Part shown: positions 22,925-30,893 of the stretch, in pieces
Layout: each line of letters starts with the position of its first letter
Position numbering within the stretch: the first letter of the stretch is position 1
Origin: Labrys wisconsinensis
Lineage (GTDB): Bacteria; Pseudomonadota; Alphaproteobacteria; Rhizobiales; Labraceae
Direction: 5' to 3'
Length of the DNA stretch: 64,000 nt
Assembly: GCF_030814995.1 (NCBI RefSeq)
Contig: NZ_JAUSVX010000024.1
Coordinates: 1-64,000 of the forward strand
Translations under genes and position numbers: made by a program
The notes under the pieces: model-generated
Told to the model about the DNA's origin: nothing
The model's input: only the letters and a program-made list of their open reading frames with translations
Database searches by the model: none

Positions 22925-23473
22925 CTACGGCAGCTCCTCCAGATCCCGATGCACGTGCGCAGGATAGGTCGCGAGCCGCGTCAGCACCTCGGGCAGCGTG
23001 ATCGGGGCGTAGTCCGTGCAGTCGACGCCGACGTCCATCTGCTGGGCGGTGGGCTGGAAGCGGCCGTGGACGTGGCCGTGCAGATTGATCGAGCCGTGAT
23101 GGCTGTCGCGCCAGACGGCGAAGGGATAGTGGCACAGCACGATCAGCCGCCGTCCGCCCTCCGGCACGTCGACGGCGAGCTCGGCATAGGACTGCACCGA
23201 GGCCCAGGCCGCGGCGCCGCGGGTGTTGCTGTGGTCATGGTTGCCGACGATGAGGTGCTTGACGCCGGGAAGGCCGTCGAGCATCGCCCGTATCCGGGCG
23301 TTCCATTTCCAGGTGACGTCGCCGAGATGGTAGACCACGTCGTCGTCGGTGATCCGTTCGCGCCAGTTGCGGACCAGCACGTCGTCCATCTCGTCCGCGG
23401 AGGCGAAGGGCCGGCGCGAGAAGGGAATGATCCTGGCGTGCTGGAAATGGGTGTCGCTGGTGAAGAAGATCAT
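22925..23473 (-). CDS. Metallophosphoesterase (calcineurin-like)
   Basis: A 182-residue phosphoesterase with the full metal-ligand series: FFTSDTHFQH (Asp, His), VVYHLGDVTW (Gly-Asp), LIVGNHDHSN (Gly-Asn-His-Asp), LCHYPFAVW and NLHGHVHGRF. The compact size matches a small stand-alone subgroup of phosphoesterases often annotated as hydrolases of unknown substrate. It is convergent with the preceding operon and has its own short upstream region. It is cytosolic (no signal peptide). Confidence 0.93.
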   Translation of the reverse strand: MIFFTSDTHFQHARIIPFSRRPFASADEMDDVLVRNWRERITDDDVVYHLGDVTWKWNARIRAMLDGLPGVKHLIVGNHDHSNTRGAAAWASVQSYAELAVDVPEGGRRLIVLCHYPFAVWRDSHHGSINLHGHVHGRFQPTAQQMDVGVDCTDYAPITLPEVLTRLATYPAHVHRDLEELP

Positions 23474-23709
23474 GCTGGCGCCGTCCGGGATTCGCTGAGG
23501 TAAGGCAGCATAGCGGCGGCGGGCGGCCTGCAGAACGGGGGAGGCACGCGAATCCGCGGCCGCTCACGCCGGCGTCACGGTGCTACACGATGGCGTTATC
23601 CCGGCCCGCCCGGCGGTGATCGCCGCCGCCGCTCCTGTATGATGCAGCGGTCCGGCCGAGGCGGCCGTCGCCAGCATCATCCCCGTCAAATCCCTGAGGA
23701 GGTCTGCCC

Positions 23710-24165
23710 ATGGTCGCCCTCGTCGTCAACGCTACCCGCCACGAGCTCGACGTCGAGCCGGAGACGCCGCTGCTCTGGGTGCTCCGGGACGAGCTCGGGC
23801 TCACCGGCACCAAATATGGCTGCGGCATCGCCCAGTGCGGCGCCTGCACGGTGCATGTCAACGGGGAGGCGATGCGCTCCTGCTCGGTGCAGGTGGGCGA
23901 TGCCGACGGGGCGGAGATCACCACCATCGAGGGCCTGTCGCACGGGGCCGCCCATCCCGTGCAGCAGGCCTGGCTGGCCGAGGACGTGCCGCAATGCGGC
24001 TATTGCCAGTCGGGCCAGATCATGGCCGCGGTCGCCTTCCTGCGCGATCACCCGAGCCCGACCGACGCCGATATCGACGAAGGCCTGACCAATATCTGTC
24101 GTTGCGGCACCTATCCGCGCATCCGCGCCGCCGTGCACCGCGCCGCCGCGCTGATCAAGGGGTGA
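23710..24165 (+). CDS. iorA: Isoquinoline 1-oxidoreductase-type [2Fe-2S] subunit
   Basis: A 151-residue protein carrying two [2Fe-2S] clusters: the plant-type site [16 protein letters not shown] plus RSC, and the C-terminal four-Cys site [22 protein letters not shown]. This is the small subunit of the two-subunit (FAD-less) molybdenum hydroxylases such as isoquinoline-1-oxidoreductase and related aldehyde dehydrogenases. The start at 23710 follows GAGGAGG. Five bases separate it from the large-subunit gene. Electrons probably pass to a membrane cytochrome. Confidence 0.93.
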   Translation: MVALVVNATRHELDVEPETPLLWVLRDELGLTGTKYGCGIAQCGACTVHVNGEAMRSCSVQVGDADGAEITTIEGLSHGAAHPVQQAWLAEDVPQCGYCQSGQIMAAVAFLRDHPSPTDADIDEGLTNICRCGTYPRIRAAVHRAAALIKG

Positions 24166-24170
24166 GCGCC

Positions 24171-26348
24171 ATGACCGTGCAACCGCTCGACCTCAGCCGC
24201 CGCCGCTTCCTCGCCGTCTCGCTCAGCGCCGCCGGCGGCCTCGCCCTCGGCTTCTCGCTTCCCGGGCCGGCCGATGCCATTCCCGCCGCGCCGCGCCCTT
24301 GGGAAGAGAGCCCCGGCCGCGAGATCAATGCCTGGATCCTGATCGAGCCCGACGACACCGTGGTGCTGCGCGTCGCCCAGTCGGAGATGGGCGAGGGCAT
24401 CTTCACCGCCCTGCCGATGATCCTGGCCGAGGAGCTCGCCTGCGACTGGCGCAAGGTCAAGGCCGAATATGCCTCGGCCAGCCGCAACCTCAGGGACAAC
24501 AACGTCTACAAGCGCATGGGCACGGGCGGCTCCGGCGCGGTGCGACGCTCGCGCGAGTTCCTGCAGCAGGCCGGCGCCAGTGCCCGCGCCCGGCTGGTGC
24601 AGGCCGCGGCCGAGCGCTGGGGCGTGGCGCCCGAGGCCTGCCAGGCGCGCGACGGGCAGGTGCTGCACGCATCGAGCGGCCGCAGCCTGCGCTATGGCGA
24701 GCTCGCCGCCGACGCCGCCAGGCTGACGCTGGCCAAGGAGCCGGCGATCAAGACGCCCGACCAGTACACGCTGATGGGCAAGCCGCTGGCCCGGCTCGAC
24801 ACGCCGGCCAAGCTCGACGGCACCGCCATCTTCGGCATCGATATCCGCCTGCCCGGCATGCTCTATGCCGCCGTCGTCACCTGTCCCGTGTTCGGCGGCA
24901 CGGTGAAGTCCTACGACGCCAAGGCGGTGACGAGCCGGCGCGGCGTCAAGGCGGTGGTGCCGGTGCCGGGCGGCCTCGCCGTGGTCGCCGACCGGTTCTG
25001 GCGCGCCAAGGAGGCGGCCGCCGCCTTGCCGGTGACCTGGGACGAAGGCCCGGCGGCGGCGACCGACAGCAAGGCCTTCGCGGCGGAATATCGCGCCGCC
25101 CTGGACGGGCCGGCAGTCACCGCCCGCAAGGACGGCGACGTCGCGGGCGGCCTCGCCGGCGGCAAGCGGGTGGAGGCGCTCTACGAGGTGCCGCACCTCG
25201 CCCATGCGCCGATGGAGCCGCTCAACTGCACCGCGCATGTGCAGGACGGCAAGGTCGAGGTCTGGCTCGGCACGCAGAATCCGGACGCGGCGCTGCAGCT
25301 CGCCGCCAAGACGGCGGGCGTGCCGCCGGAACAGGTGGAGGTGCACAATTGCTTCCTCGGCGGCGGCTTCGGCCGGCGCGCCGTCAATGACGAGCTGGCG
25401 CAGGCCGTGCTGGTTGCCAAGGCGGTGGGCCAGCCGGTGAAGCTGCTCTGGACGCGCGAGGAGGACATGCGCCACGACCGCTACCGGCCGCAGGCGGCGA
25501 TCCGCTTCCAGGCGGCGCTGGCAGCGGATGGCAGCATCGCCGCCCTGCATGCGCGCACTGCGGTCGGCTCGATCCAGCGCTCGCTGGGCTGGGGCAAGGT
25601 CGAGAGCGGCGTCGAGCCCTCGGCGGTGGAAGGGCTGGTCAACGCGCCCTATCGCGCCGCGGCCGTTCAGGTCGACTGCATCCTCAAGAACACGCATGTG
25701 CCCGTGATGTTCTGGCGCTCGGTCGGCAGCTCGCAGAACGCCTTCGCCATGGAGAGCTTCATCGACGAGCTCGCCCGTGCGGCGGGCGAGGATTCCTACC
25801 GCTTCCGCCGCAAGCTGCTCGCCGATCGGCCGGACTTCATCGCCGTGCTCGACACGCTGGCCGAGAAGGGCGACTGGGGCAAGCCGATGCCGGCGGGGAG
25901 CGGGCGTGGCATCGCCATCCACGAGGCCTTCGGCACCATCGTCGGCGAGGTGGTGGAGGTGGCGGTCAGCGACAAGGGCGAGGTCAAGGTCACGCGCGTG
26001 GTCGCAGCGGTCGATTGCGGCCACGTGGTCAACCCGCTGACCGTCGCCATGCAGATCGAAAGCGCGGTGGTCTACGGCCTGTCGGCGGCGCTGTTCGGCG
26101 CTATCACCATCGAGAAGGGCGCGGTGGTCGAAGGCAATTTCGACGCCTATCCCGTGGCGCGCCTCGCCGACACGCCGCCGATCGAGACGCATCTGGTGCT
26201 GAGCGGCGGCACGAAATGGGGCGGCATCGGCGAGCCCGGCACGCCGCCGATCGCCCCGGCGCTCTGCAACGCCATCTTCGCCGCCACCGGCAAGCGGATC
26301 CGGAACCTGCCGATCCGGGACACCGACCTGGCGAACGGGCGGACGTGA
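24171..26348 (+). CDS. iorB: Isoquinoline 1-oxidoreductase-type molybdopterin subunit
   Basis: A 725-residue Mo-cofactor subunit. It opens with a twin-arginine signal (LSRRRFLAVSLSAAGGLALG), so the assembled enzyme is exported to the periplasm. The Mo-binding core shows VHNCFLGGGFGRRAVNDE, FWRSVGSSQNAFAMESFIDEL and the C-terminal GGTKWGGIGEPGTPPIAPAL with the catalytic Glu. It hydroxylates an N-heterocycle or oxidises an aldehyde with water as oxygen donor; the substrate cannot be told. No xdhC-like maturation gene is adjacent. Confidence 0.94.
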   Translation: MTVQPLDLSRRRFLAVSLSAAGGLALGFSLPGPADAIPAAPRPWEESPGREINAWILIEPDDTVVLRVAQSEMGEGIFTALPMILAEELACDWRKVKAEYASASRNLRDNNVYKRMGTGGSGAVRRSREFLQQAGASARARLVQAAAERWGVAPEACQARDGQVLHASSGRSLRYGELAADAARLTLAKEPAIKTPDQYTLMGKPLARLDTPAKLDGTAIFGIDIRLPGMLYAAVVTCPVFGGTVKSYDAKAVTSRRGVKAVVPVPGGLAVVADRFWRAKEAAAALPVTWDEGPAAATDSKAFAAEYRAALDGPAVTARKDGDVAGGLAGGKRVEALYEVPHLAHAPMEPLNCTAHVQDGKVEVWLGTQNPDAALQLAAKTAGVPPEQVEVHNCFLGGGFGRRAVNDELAQAVLVAKAVGQPVKLLWTREEDMRHDRYRPQAAIRFQAALAADGSIAALHARTAVGSIQRSLGWGKVESGVEPSAVEGLVNAPYRAAAVQVDCILKNTHVPVMFWRSVGSSQNAFAMESFIDELARAAGEDSYRFRRKLLADRPDFIAVLDTLAEKGDWGKPMPAGSGRGIAIHEAFGTIVGEVVEVAVSDKGEVKVTRVVAAVDCGHVVNPLTVAMQIESAVVYGLSAALFGAITIEKGAVVEGNFDAYPVARLADTPPIETHLVLSGGTKWGGIGEPGTPPIAPALCNAIFAATGKRIRNLPIRDTDLANGRT

Positions 26349-26411
26349 GGGATGCCGGAAGCGCACTGACGCTGCCAACGGGAGAAGGAAGGGCCGCGGG
26401 TGGGGATGCGG

Positions 26412-27263
26412 TCAGCCCGGGCCTGAGCCTGGCCGGACACGGCCCCGGTCCCAGCGCATCGCAGCCTCCCGGAACAGGGCTTCGGCGGCCTCGCGGGCCT
26501 CGTCCGTGGGGGGCGACGCCTTTCCCTCGAACAGTGGGCGCGCCTGCTCGAACTCGCCGTCGATGAAGCCGGCGATGGCCGGCGGCAGCGGCTCGGTTCC
26601 GAGCTCCCGCGTCACGGCCTTGCGGACCAGGAGGTCGTCCACCAGGACGGTGACGGCCTCCGGCGGATCGCATTCGGCCATCAGCGTCGGGAAATGCATC
26701 GGCGCCACGGCCTGGTCGGGATGCAGGCGCAGCCAGCGCAGCGTCGCGGCGGGGCGAAGCGCGTAGAAGATCTTCTTCTGCGCCACCGCCTTGCCGTCGC
26801 CGAAATGGGCGTGGCGCTGGCGCTCGCCCAGATGCAGGTAGTGCCGGCCGATCAGGTCGCGGTCGGCGAAGCGTGCGGCGAAGGCGAGAAGGGCGTCGCG
26901 CAGCCCGGCATCGCCGCGGTAGACGATCGGCGAGCGCAGCCATTCGATGATCACGGCATTGCCCTTGAGCAGCAGCTTCAGCGCCTTGCCGAGGTCCCAG
27001 CCGTTGACATCGAGCTCATCCTCGAGCGGAAGCTCGATCACATCCCGGCGCGACCAGGGCGAGAGATAGTGCGCGACCGGTCGGACGAAGACGAAGCGGC
27101 AGTCATAGTCGCTGTCCGGGGAGGGGAAGCCCCAGGCCCGGCTGCCGCTTTCGATCGCCAGGAGGATGGTGGCCCCGTGCTCGGCCTCGATCCCCGCCAG
27201 CGCCGCGTCGATGGCGTCGACGACGTCGGCTGAGAAATCGGAGGGCAGGGCTCGCAGCGTCAT
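26412..27263 (-). CDS. Predicted nucleotidyltransferase (RlaP/YcgL-like)
   Basis: A 283-residue member of the pol-beta nucleotidyltransferase superfamily. The active-site strand reads ILLAIESGSRAWGFPSPDSDYDCRFVFV, with the GS motif and two Asp, followed by LDVNGWDLGKALKLLLKGN and a helical C-terminal half. The length and the GSRAWG(x)nSDYD pattern match the predicted nucleotidyltransferases linked to RNA repair in other genomes. The start at 27263 is a choice; 27299 is also in frame. There is no ligase partner nearby. Confidence 0.87.
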   Translation of the reverse strand: MTLRALPSDFSADVVDAIDAALAGIEAEHGATILLAIESGSRAWGFPSPDSDYDCRFVFVRPVAHYLSPWSRRDVIELPLEDELDVNGWDLGKALKLLLKGNAVIIEWLRSPIVYRGDAGLRDALLAFAARFADRDLIGRHYLHLGERQRHAHFGDGKAVAQKKIFYALRPAATLRWLRLHPDQAVAPMHFPTLMAECDPPEAVTVLVDDLLVRKAVTRELGTEPLPPAIAGFIDGEFEQARPLFEGKASPPTDEAREAAEALFREAAMRWDRGRVRPGSGPG

Positions 27264-27338
27264 GGCGTCGTCGTCCGGTGGCGGTCGGGCACGCAGCATG
27301 CCCCAGCGGCATTCGGCCTTCCACCCCGGAGCGAGCGC

Positions 27339-27908
27339 TCAGCGCGGCGGCAGCATCCGGGCCAGCACCTCGTCCTTCAGGACGAAGCGGTGCCAGAGCA
27401 CGGCGGCGAGGTGCAGGCCGAGCACGACATAGATGGCGGTGGCGCCCCAGCCGTGGACGAAGCGGCCGAGCTCGGCCAGGGCTGGGTCCTTCGGCAGCAG
27501 GTTCGGCCATTGGAACAGGCCGAACCAGGGCAGGGACCGTCCGCCGGCGGCAGAGAAGACGTAGCCGCTGAGCGGCATCAGCAGCATCAGCGCATAGAGC
27601 GCGAGGTGGCCGGCCCCTGCGGCGAGATGGGTCAGGCGGCCGAGCGGCTTGACGTAGGCCGGCGCGCCGACGGCGAGGCGCCAGAGGACGCGGACCACCA
27701 CCAGGGTCAGCGCGGTGAGGCCGAGCGACTTGTGGATCTCCAGGAGCGCCTGCCGTTCCGGCGTGCCCGGCACCAGCCAGGAGCAATAGAGGCCGATGCC
27801 GATCGCCGTGAAGATGATCAGCGCCATCAGCCAGTGCAGGCTGCGCTGCAGGCGGTCGTAGCGGGTGGCGGTGGCCGGCGGGGCGGCGGCGTCGGAAAGC
27901 GTCGTCAT
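27339..27908 (-). CDS. Cytochrome b561 family protein
   Basis: A 189-residue four-helix di-heme protein. The heme-ligand histidines sit in QRSLHWLMALIIFTAIGIG, LEIHKSLGLTALTLVVVRVL, and FVHGWGATAIYVVLGLHLAAVLWHR, the CybB arrangement. It may accept electrons from quinol or, given the neighbourhood, from the periplasmic molybdoenzyme, but the two are separated and on opposite strands. It acts in the inner membrane. The start is taken at 27908. Confidence 0.93.
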   Translation of the reverse strand: MTTLSDAAAPPATATRYDRLQRSLHWLMALIIFTAIGIGLYCSWLVPGTPERQALLEIHKSLGLTALTLVVVRVLWRLAVGAPAYVKPLGRLTHLAAGAGHLALYALMLLMPLSGYVFSAAGGRSLPWFGLFQWPNLLPKDPALAELGRFVHGWGATAIYVVLGLHLAAVLWHRFVLKDEVLARMLPPR

Positions 27909-28152
27909 CACTTCTGCATGCCCGATTGTGCGGTGCACAAGAGGGGCTGGCGGTTTCCGGCGGATTTGAGGCATCGGCGCGCCGGCTCCGAGGCCGATAA
28001 AGGCTTGGCTGTGGACGCTCCCGGTTCTCACACAGAGTTGATTGCTGCATTGCGGTAGGGAAACCGGCCGGCGCTGCCGCCGGGCCGGCCGCGGCTTCCC
28101 GCTGTCGCCCGGCTCTGCTAGCGTCCGGTCGGGCGTCACGGGGGGCACGGCG

Positions 28153-28677
28153 ATGCGAGGCTGCGCGATGTCTCTTCCATGTCTGCTGCTGGCCGGTCCG
28201 GTGCTGCTGGCCGGTGCTCTTTCGGCCGGGCCGGCTGCCGCGGCAACGCTGCCGGAGGCGATCGCCGCGCCGGGCGAGGTGCCGGTCCTGACTCTGCATG
28301 CCGAGGGCGCGCAGATCTACCAATGCAAGGCGGACGCTGCCGGCAAGCCTGCCTGGACGTTCCGCGAGCCGATCGCGACGCTGATCGCGGACGGCAAGAC
28401 CGTGGGCCGCCACTATGCCGGGCCGAGCTGGGCGCTCGACGAGGGCAGCGCCGTCACCGGCAAGGTCGCCGGCAGCGCGCCCGGTGCCACGGCGCAGGAC
28501 ATTCCCTGGCTCAAGCTCGCGGTCGCGGCCCATCACGGCAGCGGCGCCCTGGCCGATGTCGTCACCGTGCAGCGCATCGACACGAGCGGCGGCAAGCTCG
28601 ACGGCGCCTGCGACCAGCCCGGCATCTACCGCAGCGTGCCGTATTCGGCGACCTACGTGTTCCTGCGCAAGGGCTGA
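28153..28677 (+). CDS. DUF3455 family secreted protein
   Basis: A 174-residue protein with a signal peptide (SLPCLLLAGPVLLAGALSAG..AAA) and the DUF3455 pattern: LTLHAEGAQIYQCKADAAGK, WTFREPIATLIADGKTVGRH, GPSWALDEGSAVTGKV and a terminal YSATYVFLRKG. Two cysteines (YQCK and DGACD) could form a disulfide. The function of DUF3455 is not known. The start at 28153 or the inner ATG at 28168 are both possible. Confidence 0.9.
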   Translation: MRGCAMSLPCLLLAGPVLLAGALSAGPAAAATLPEAIAAPGEVPVLTLHAEGAQIYQCKADAAGKPAWTFREPIATLIADGKTVGRHYAGPSWALDEGSAVTGKVAGSAPGATAQDIPWLKLAVAAHHGSGALADVVTVQRIDTSGGKLDGACDQPGIYRSVPYSATYVFLRKG

Positions 28678-28687
28678 CCCGAGCGTT

Positions 28688-29167
28688 TCAGGGGCTCCCT
28701 TCGCCATGGCCCTCCAGCGCCAGGGCGACCAGCCAGCGGCGGACGGTGCGCTCCTCCGTCGCGGTCAGGCCGGCGGCGAGGCTCTCCTCCAGCACGGTCA
28801 CCCGCTCGCGGCAGCGCGCCAGCAGGGCCGCGCCGGCTTGGGTGACGTCGAGGTGCTGGATGCGGCCGTGCACGGCGTGCGGGCGTCGCGCCAGGGCGCC
28901 GGCGCGCTCGAGGTTGGCGACGATCACGCTCACGGTCTGCGGCGTCAGCAGCGCCAGGCGGGCGAGGTCGGCGTTGGAGAGGCCGGGATAGGCCGCCAGC
29001 ATGGTCAGCACCGCGAATTGCGGCGGCGTGACGCCGAGGTCGGCGAGGGCCCGCTCCATGCGCAGCCGCGTGGCCGCGCTCGCCTGGCGCAGGAGATAGG
29101 CGAGGTGGCCTTCCTCGCCGCGCTTGCCCTGGCCGAGCGGCGGGACGGTGGGCTGGGTCTTGCGCAT
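28688..29167 (-). CDS. MarR-family transcriptional regulator
   Basis: A 159-residue winged-helix regulator. The recognition region is LSNADLARLALLTPQTVSVIV, followed by the wing ALARRPHAVHGRIQHLDVTQAG. It is divergently transcribed from the CMD/GNAT/azoreductase operon, with paired inverted repeats in the 66-base gap, so it probably represses both itself and that operon and responds to an electrophile or phenolic compound. There are no Cys residues in the DNA-binding part; one occurs near LLARCRERV. Confidence 0.93.
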   Translation of the reverse strand: MRKTQPTVPPLGQGKRGEEGHLAYLLRQASAATRLRMERALADLGVTPPQFAVLTMLAAYPGLSNADLARLALLTPQTVSVIVANLERAGALARRPHAVHGRIQHLDVTQAGAALLARCRERVTVLEESLAAGLTATEERTVRRWLVALALEGHGEGSP

Positions 29168-29168
29168 G

Positions 29169-29208
29169 ATATCAGAACTCTGATATGTTGTTCGTGCTCT
29201 GATATTAG
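29169..29208. promoter_or_regulatory. MarR operator pair
   Basis: ATATCAGA-AC-TCTGATAT (29169-29186) is a perfect inverted repeat directly upstream of the MarR start. The half-site CTCTGATATTA recurs at 29198-29208. Both lie between the divergent starts, so one regulator dimer could cover both promoters. Confidence 0.7.
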
Positions 29209-29233
29209 CGCAGCAGCCCGAAAGGAGCCAGCC

Positions 29234-29716
29234 ATGTCCTCGCACCAGCCCATCGACTATGCGCAGTTCGAGCGGACCGCGCCCGCGGCGGTGGCGGCGC
29301 TGCGCGCGCTCGGCAAGGCGGTCGACGAGTCCGGGCTCGACAAGGGCCTGACGGAGCTTCTCAAGGTCCGCGCCTCGCAGCTCAACGGCTGCGCCTTCTG
29401 CCTGCAGTTCCATCTCAACACGGCCCGCCGCCTCGGCGTCGCGGCGGAAAAGCTCGACCTCGTCGCGGTCTGGCGCGAGGCCGGCATCTTCTCCGAGCGC
29501 GAGCGGGCGGCGCTCGGCTGGACCGAGGTGCTGACCCTCTCGCCGGGCAGCGGCCTCGAGCCGCAGCGCCAGGCGCTCGCGGCCACGTTCAGCGAGACGG
29601 AGATCGCCTTCCTCACCGTCTCGATCGGCACCATCAACGCCTGGAACCGCATCGCCGGCCCGCTCGGCTTCGCCCCGCCGATCCCGCGCCGGGCCGAGGG
29701 GAGCGAGGCGGCATGA
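29234..29716 (+). CDS. Carboxymuconolactone decarboxylase/AhpD-like protein
   Basis: A 160-residue helical protein with the AhpD redox motif LKVRASQLNGCAFCLQFHLNTARRLG (Cys-x-x-Cys then His). This group includes alkylhydroperoxidase-like thiol peroxidases. The start at 29234 follows AAAGGAG. Its stop overlaps the GNAT gene start. With MarR control and an azoreductase in the operon, a role in defence against peroxides or quinones is likely. Confidence 0.93.
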   Translation: MSSHQPIDYAQFERTAPAAVAALRALGKAVDESGLDKGLTELLKVRASQLNGCAFCLQFHLNTARRLGVAAEKLDLVAVWREAGIFSERERAALGWTEVLTLSPGSGLEPQRQALAATFSETEIAFLTVSIGTINAWNRIAGPLGFAPPIPRRAEGSEAA

Positions 29717-30183
29717 CCGCGCCGGCGATCCGCCGGCTGGAGAGCGAGGCCGAGGTGGCGGCCTTCTTCCCGGTGATCCGGCAACTGCGCCCGCACCTCG
29801 CCTCGCCGGCCGAATGGATCGAGCGCTGGCGCCGCCAGGCGGCAGAGGGTTACCGCCTCGCCGGCATCGGCGATGGTGACCGCCTCGCGGGCATCGCCGA
29901 TGCCGGCGATGGCGACAGGCCGCTGGCGCTGGCGGGCTACCGCACCTGCGAGAACCTGGTGCACGGCCGCTTCCTCTATGTCGACGACCTCGTCACCGAC
30001 GAGGCGGCGCGTGGCGGCGGCCATGGCGCGCGACTGATGGCCTGGCTGAAGGCGGAGGGGCAGGCGCTCGGCTGTGCCAGGCTGGTGCTCGATACTCCGC
30101 TGGCCAACGTGCTTGGGCACCGCTTCTACTATCGGCAGGGCCTGCTCGGCGCGGCGCTGCGCTTCGGCGCGCCGCTCGGCTGA
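29713..30183 (+). CDS. GNAT-family N-acetyltransferase
   Basis: A 156-residue acetyltransferase with the acetyl-CoA loop VDDLVTDEAARGGGHGARLMAWL and the final LVLDTPLANVLGHRFYYRQG strand-helix. A 27-base in-frame tandem duplication (29853-29879 and 29880-29906) inserts RLAGIGDGD/RLAGIADAG between strands 2 and 3, a loop position that probably tolerates it. It overlaps both neighbours by one to four bases, so it is translated as part of the operon. The substrate is unknown. Confidence 0.9.
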   Translation: MTAPAIRRLESEAEVAAFFPVIRQLRPHLASPAEWIERWRRQAAEGYRLAGIGDGDRLAGIADAGDGDRPLALAGYRTCENLVHGRFLYVDDLVTDEAARGGGHGARLMAWLKAEGQALGCARLVLDTPLANVLGHRFYYRQGLLGAALRFGAPLG

Positions 30184-30785
30184 TGGCGAGCCTGCTGCAC
30201 ATCAGCGTCAGCCCGCGCGCGGCCTCGCACAGCCGGCGGATCGGTCGCGAGCTGGCGGCGCGGCTCTGCGCCGCCCGCGGGCTCGATCGGGTCGTGCGCG
30301 ACCTCGGCGCCGATCCGCCGCCGCTGCCGGACGAGCGCTTCGTCGAGGCGAGCCTGATGCCGGAGGAGCGGCGCGGGCCGGACGAGGTCGCGGCGCTGGT
30401 GCTTTCGGAGACCTATATCGGCGAGCTCGAGGCGGCCGCCGTCGTGGTGATCGACACGCCGATGCACAATTTCACCGTGCCGGCGGCGCTCAAGGCCTGG
30501 ATCGACCACGTCGTGCGGCCGCGCCGCACGTTTCGCAGCACGCCGGCCGGCAAGGTCGGCCTGCTCGCCGACCGGCCGGTCAGGGTGGTCGCGGCCTGCG
30601 GCGGCCCCTTCTCCGGCACGCCGGCGGCGCAGCGCGACTTCCTTACGCCATACATCTCCTACACGCTGGCGGCGATCGGCCTCGCCGATGTCGAGGTGCT
30701 GTTGCTGGAGAGCCTCGCCCGCGGCGCCGAGAGCGTCGAGCGGGCCGAGACGGGAGCGCGGGCCTGGATCGAGCGCCAGGGGTGA
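30183..30785 (+). CDS. FMN-dependent NADH-azoreductase/quinone reductase family
   Basis: A 200-residue flavodoxin-fold oxidoreductase. The N-terminal phosphate-binding HISVSPRAASHSRRIGREL and the flavin-contact TPMHNFTVPAALKAWIDHVVRPRRTF match the AzoR group, which reduces quinones and azo compounds by two electrons. It starts at the last base of the GNAT stop codon. It fits a MarR-controlled detoxification operon. Confidence 0.92.
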   Translation: MASLLHISVSPRAASHSRRIGRELAARLCAARGLDRVVRDLGADPPPLPDERFVEASLMPEERRGPDEVAALVLSETYIGELEAAAVVVIDTPMHNFTVPAALKAWIDHVVRPRRTFRSTPAGKVGLLADRPVRVVAACGGPFSGTPAAQRDFLTPYISYTLAAIGLADVEVLLLESLARGAESVERAETGARAWIERQG

Positions 30786-30893
30786 AGGGGCGGCGTCCGA
30801 AATCGTCACCGGAATGTCGTCGTGCCGTAGCGAACCGGGCACGACGGCCGCTCGCTGCATGCGACGCGCGTTCTTTGCGAGCGACGAGAAAGG

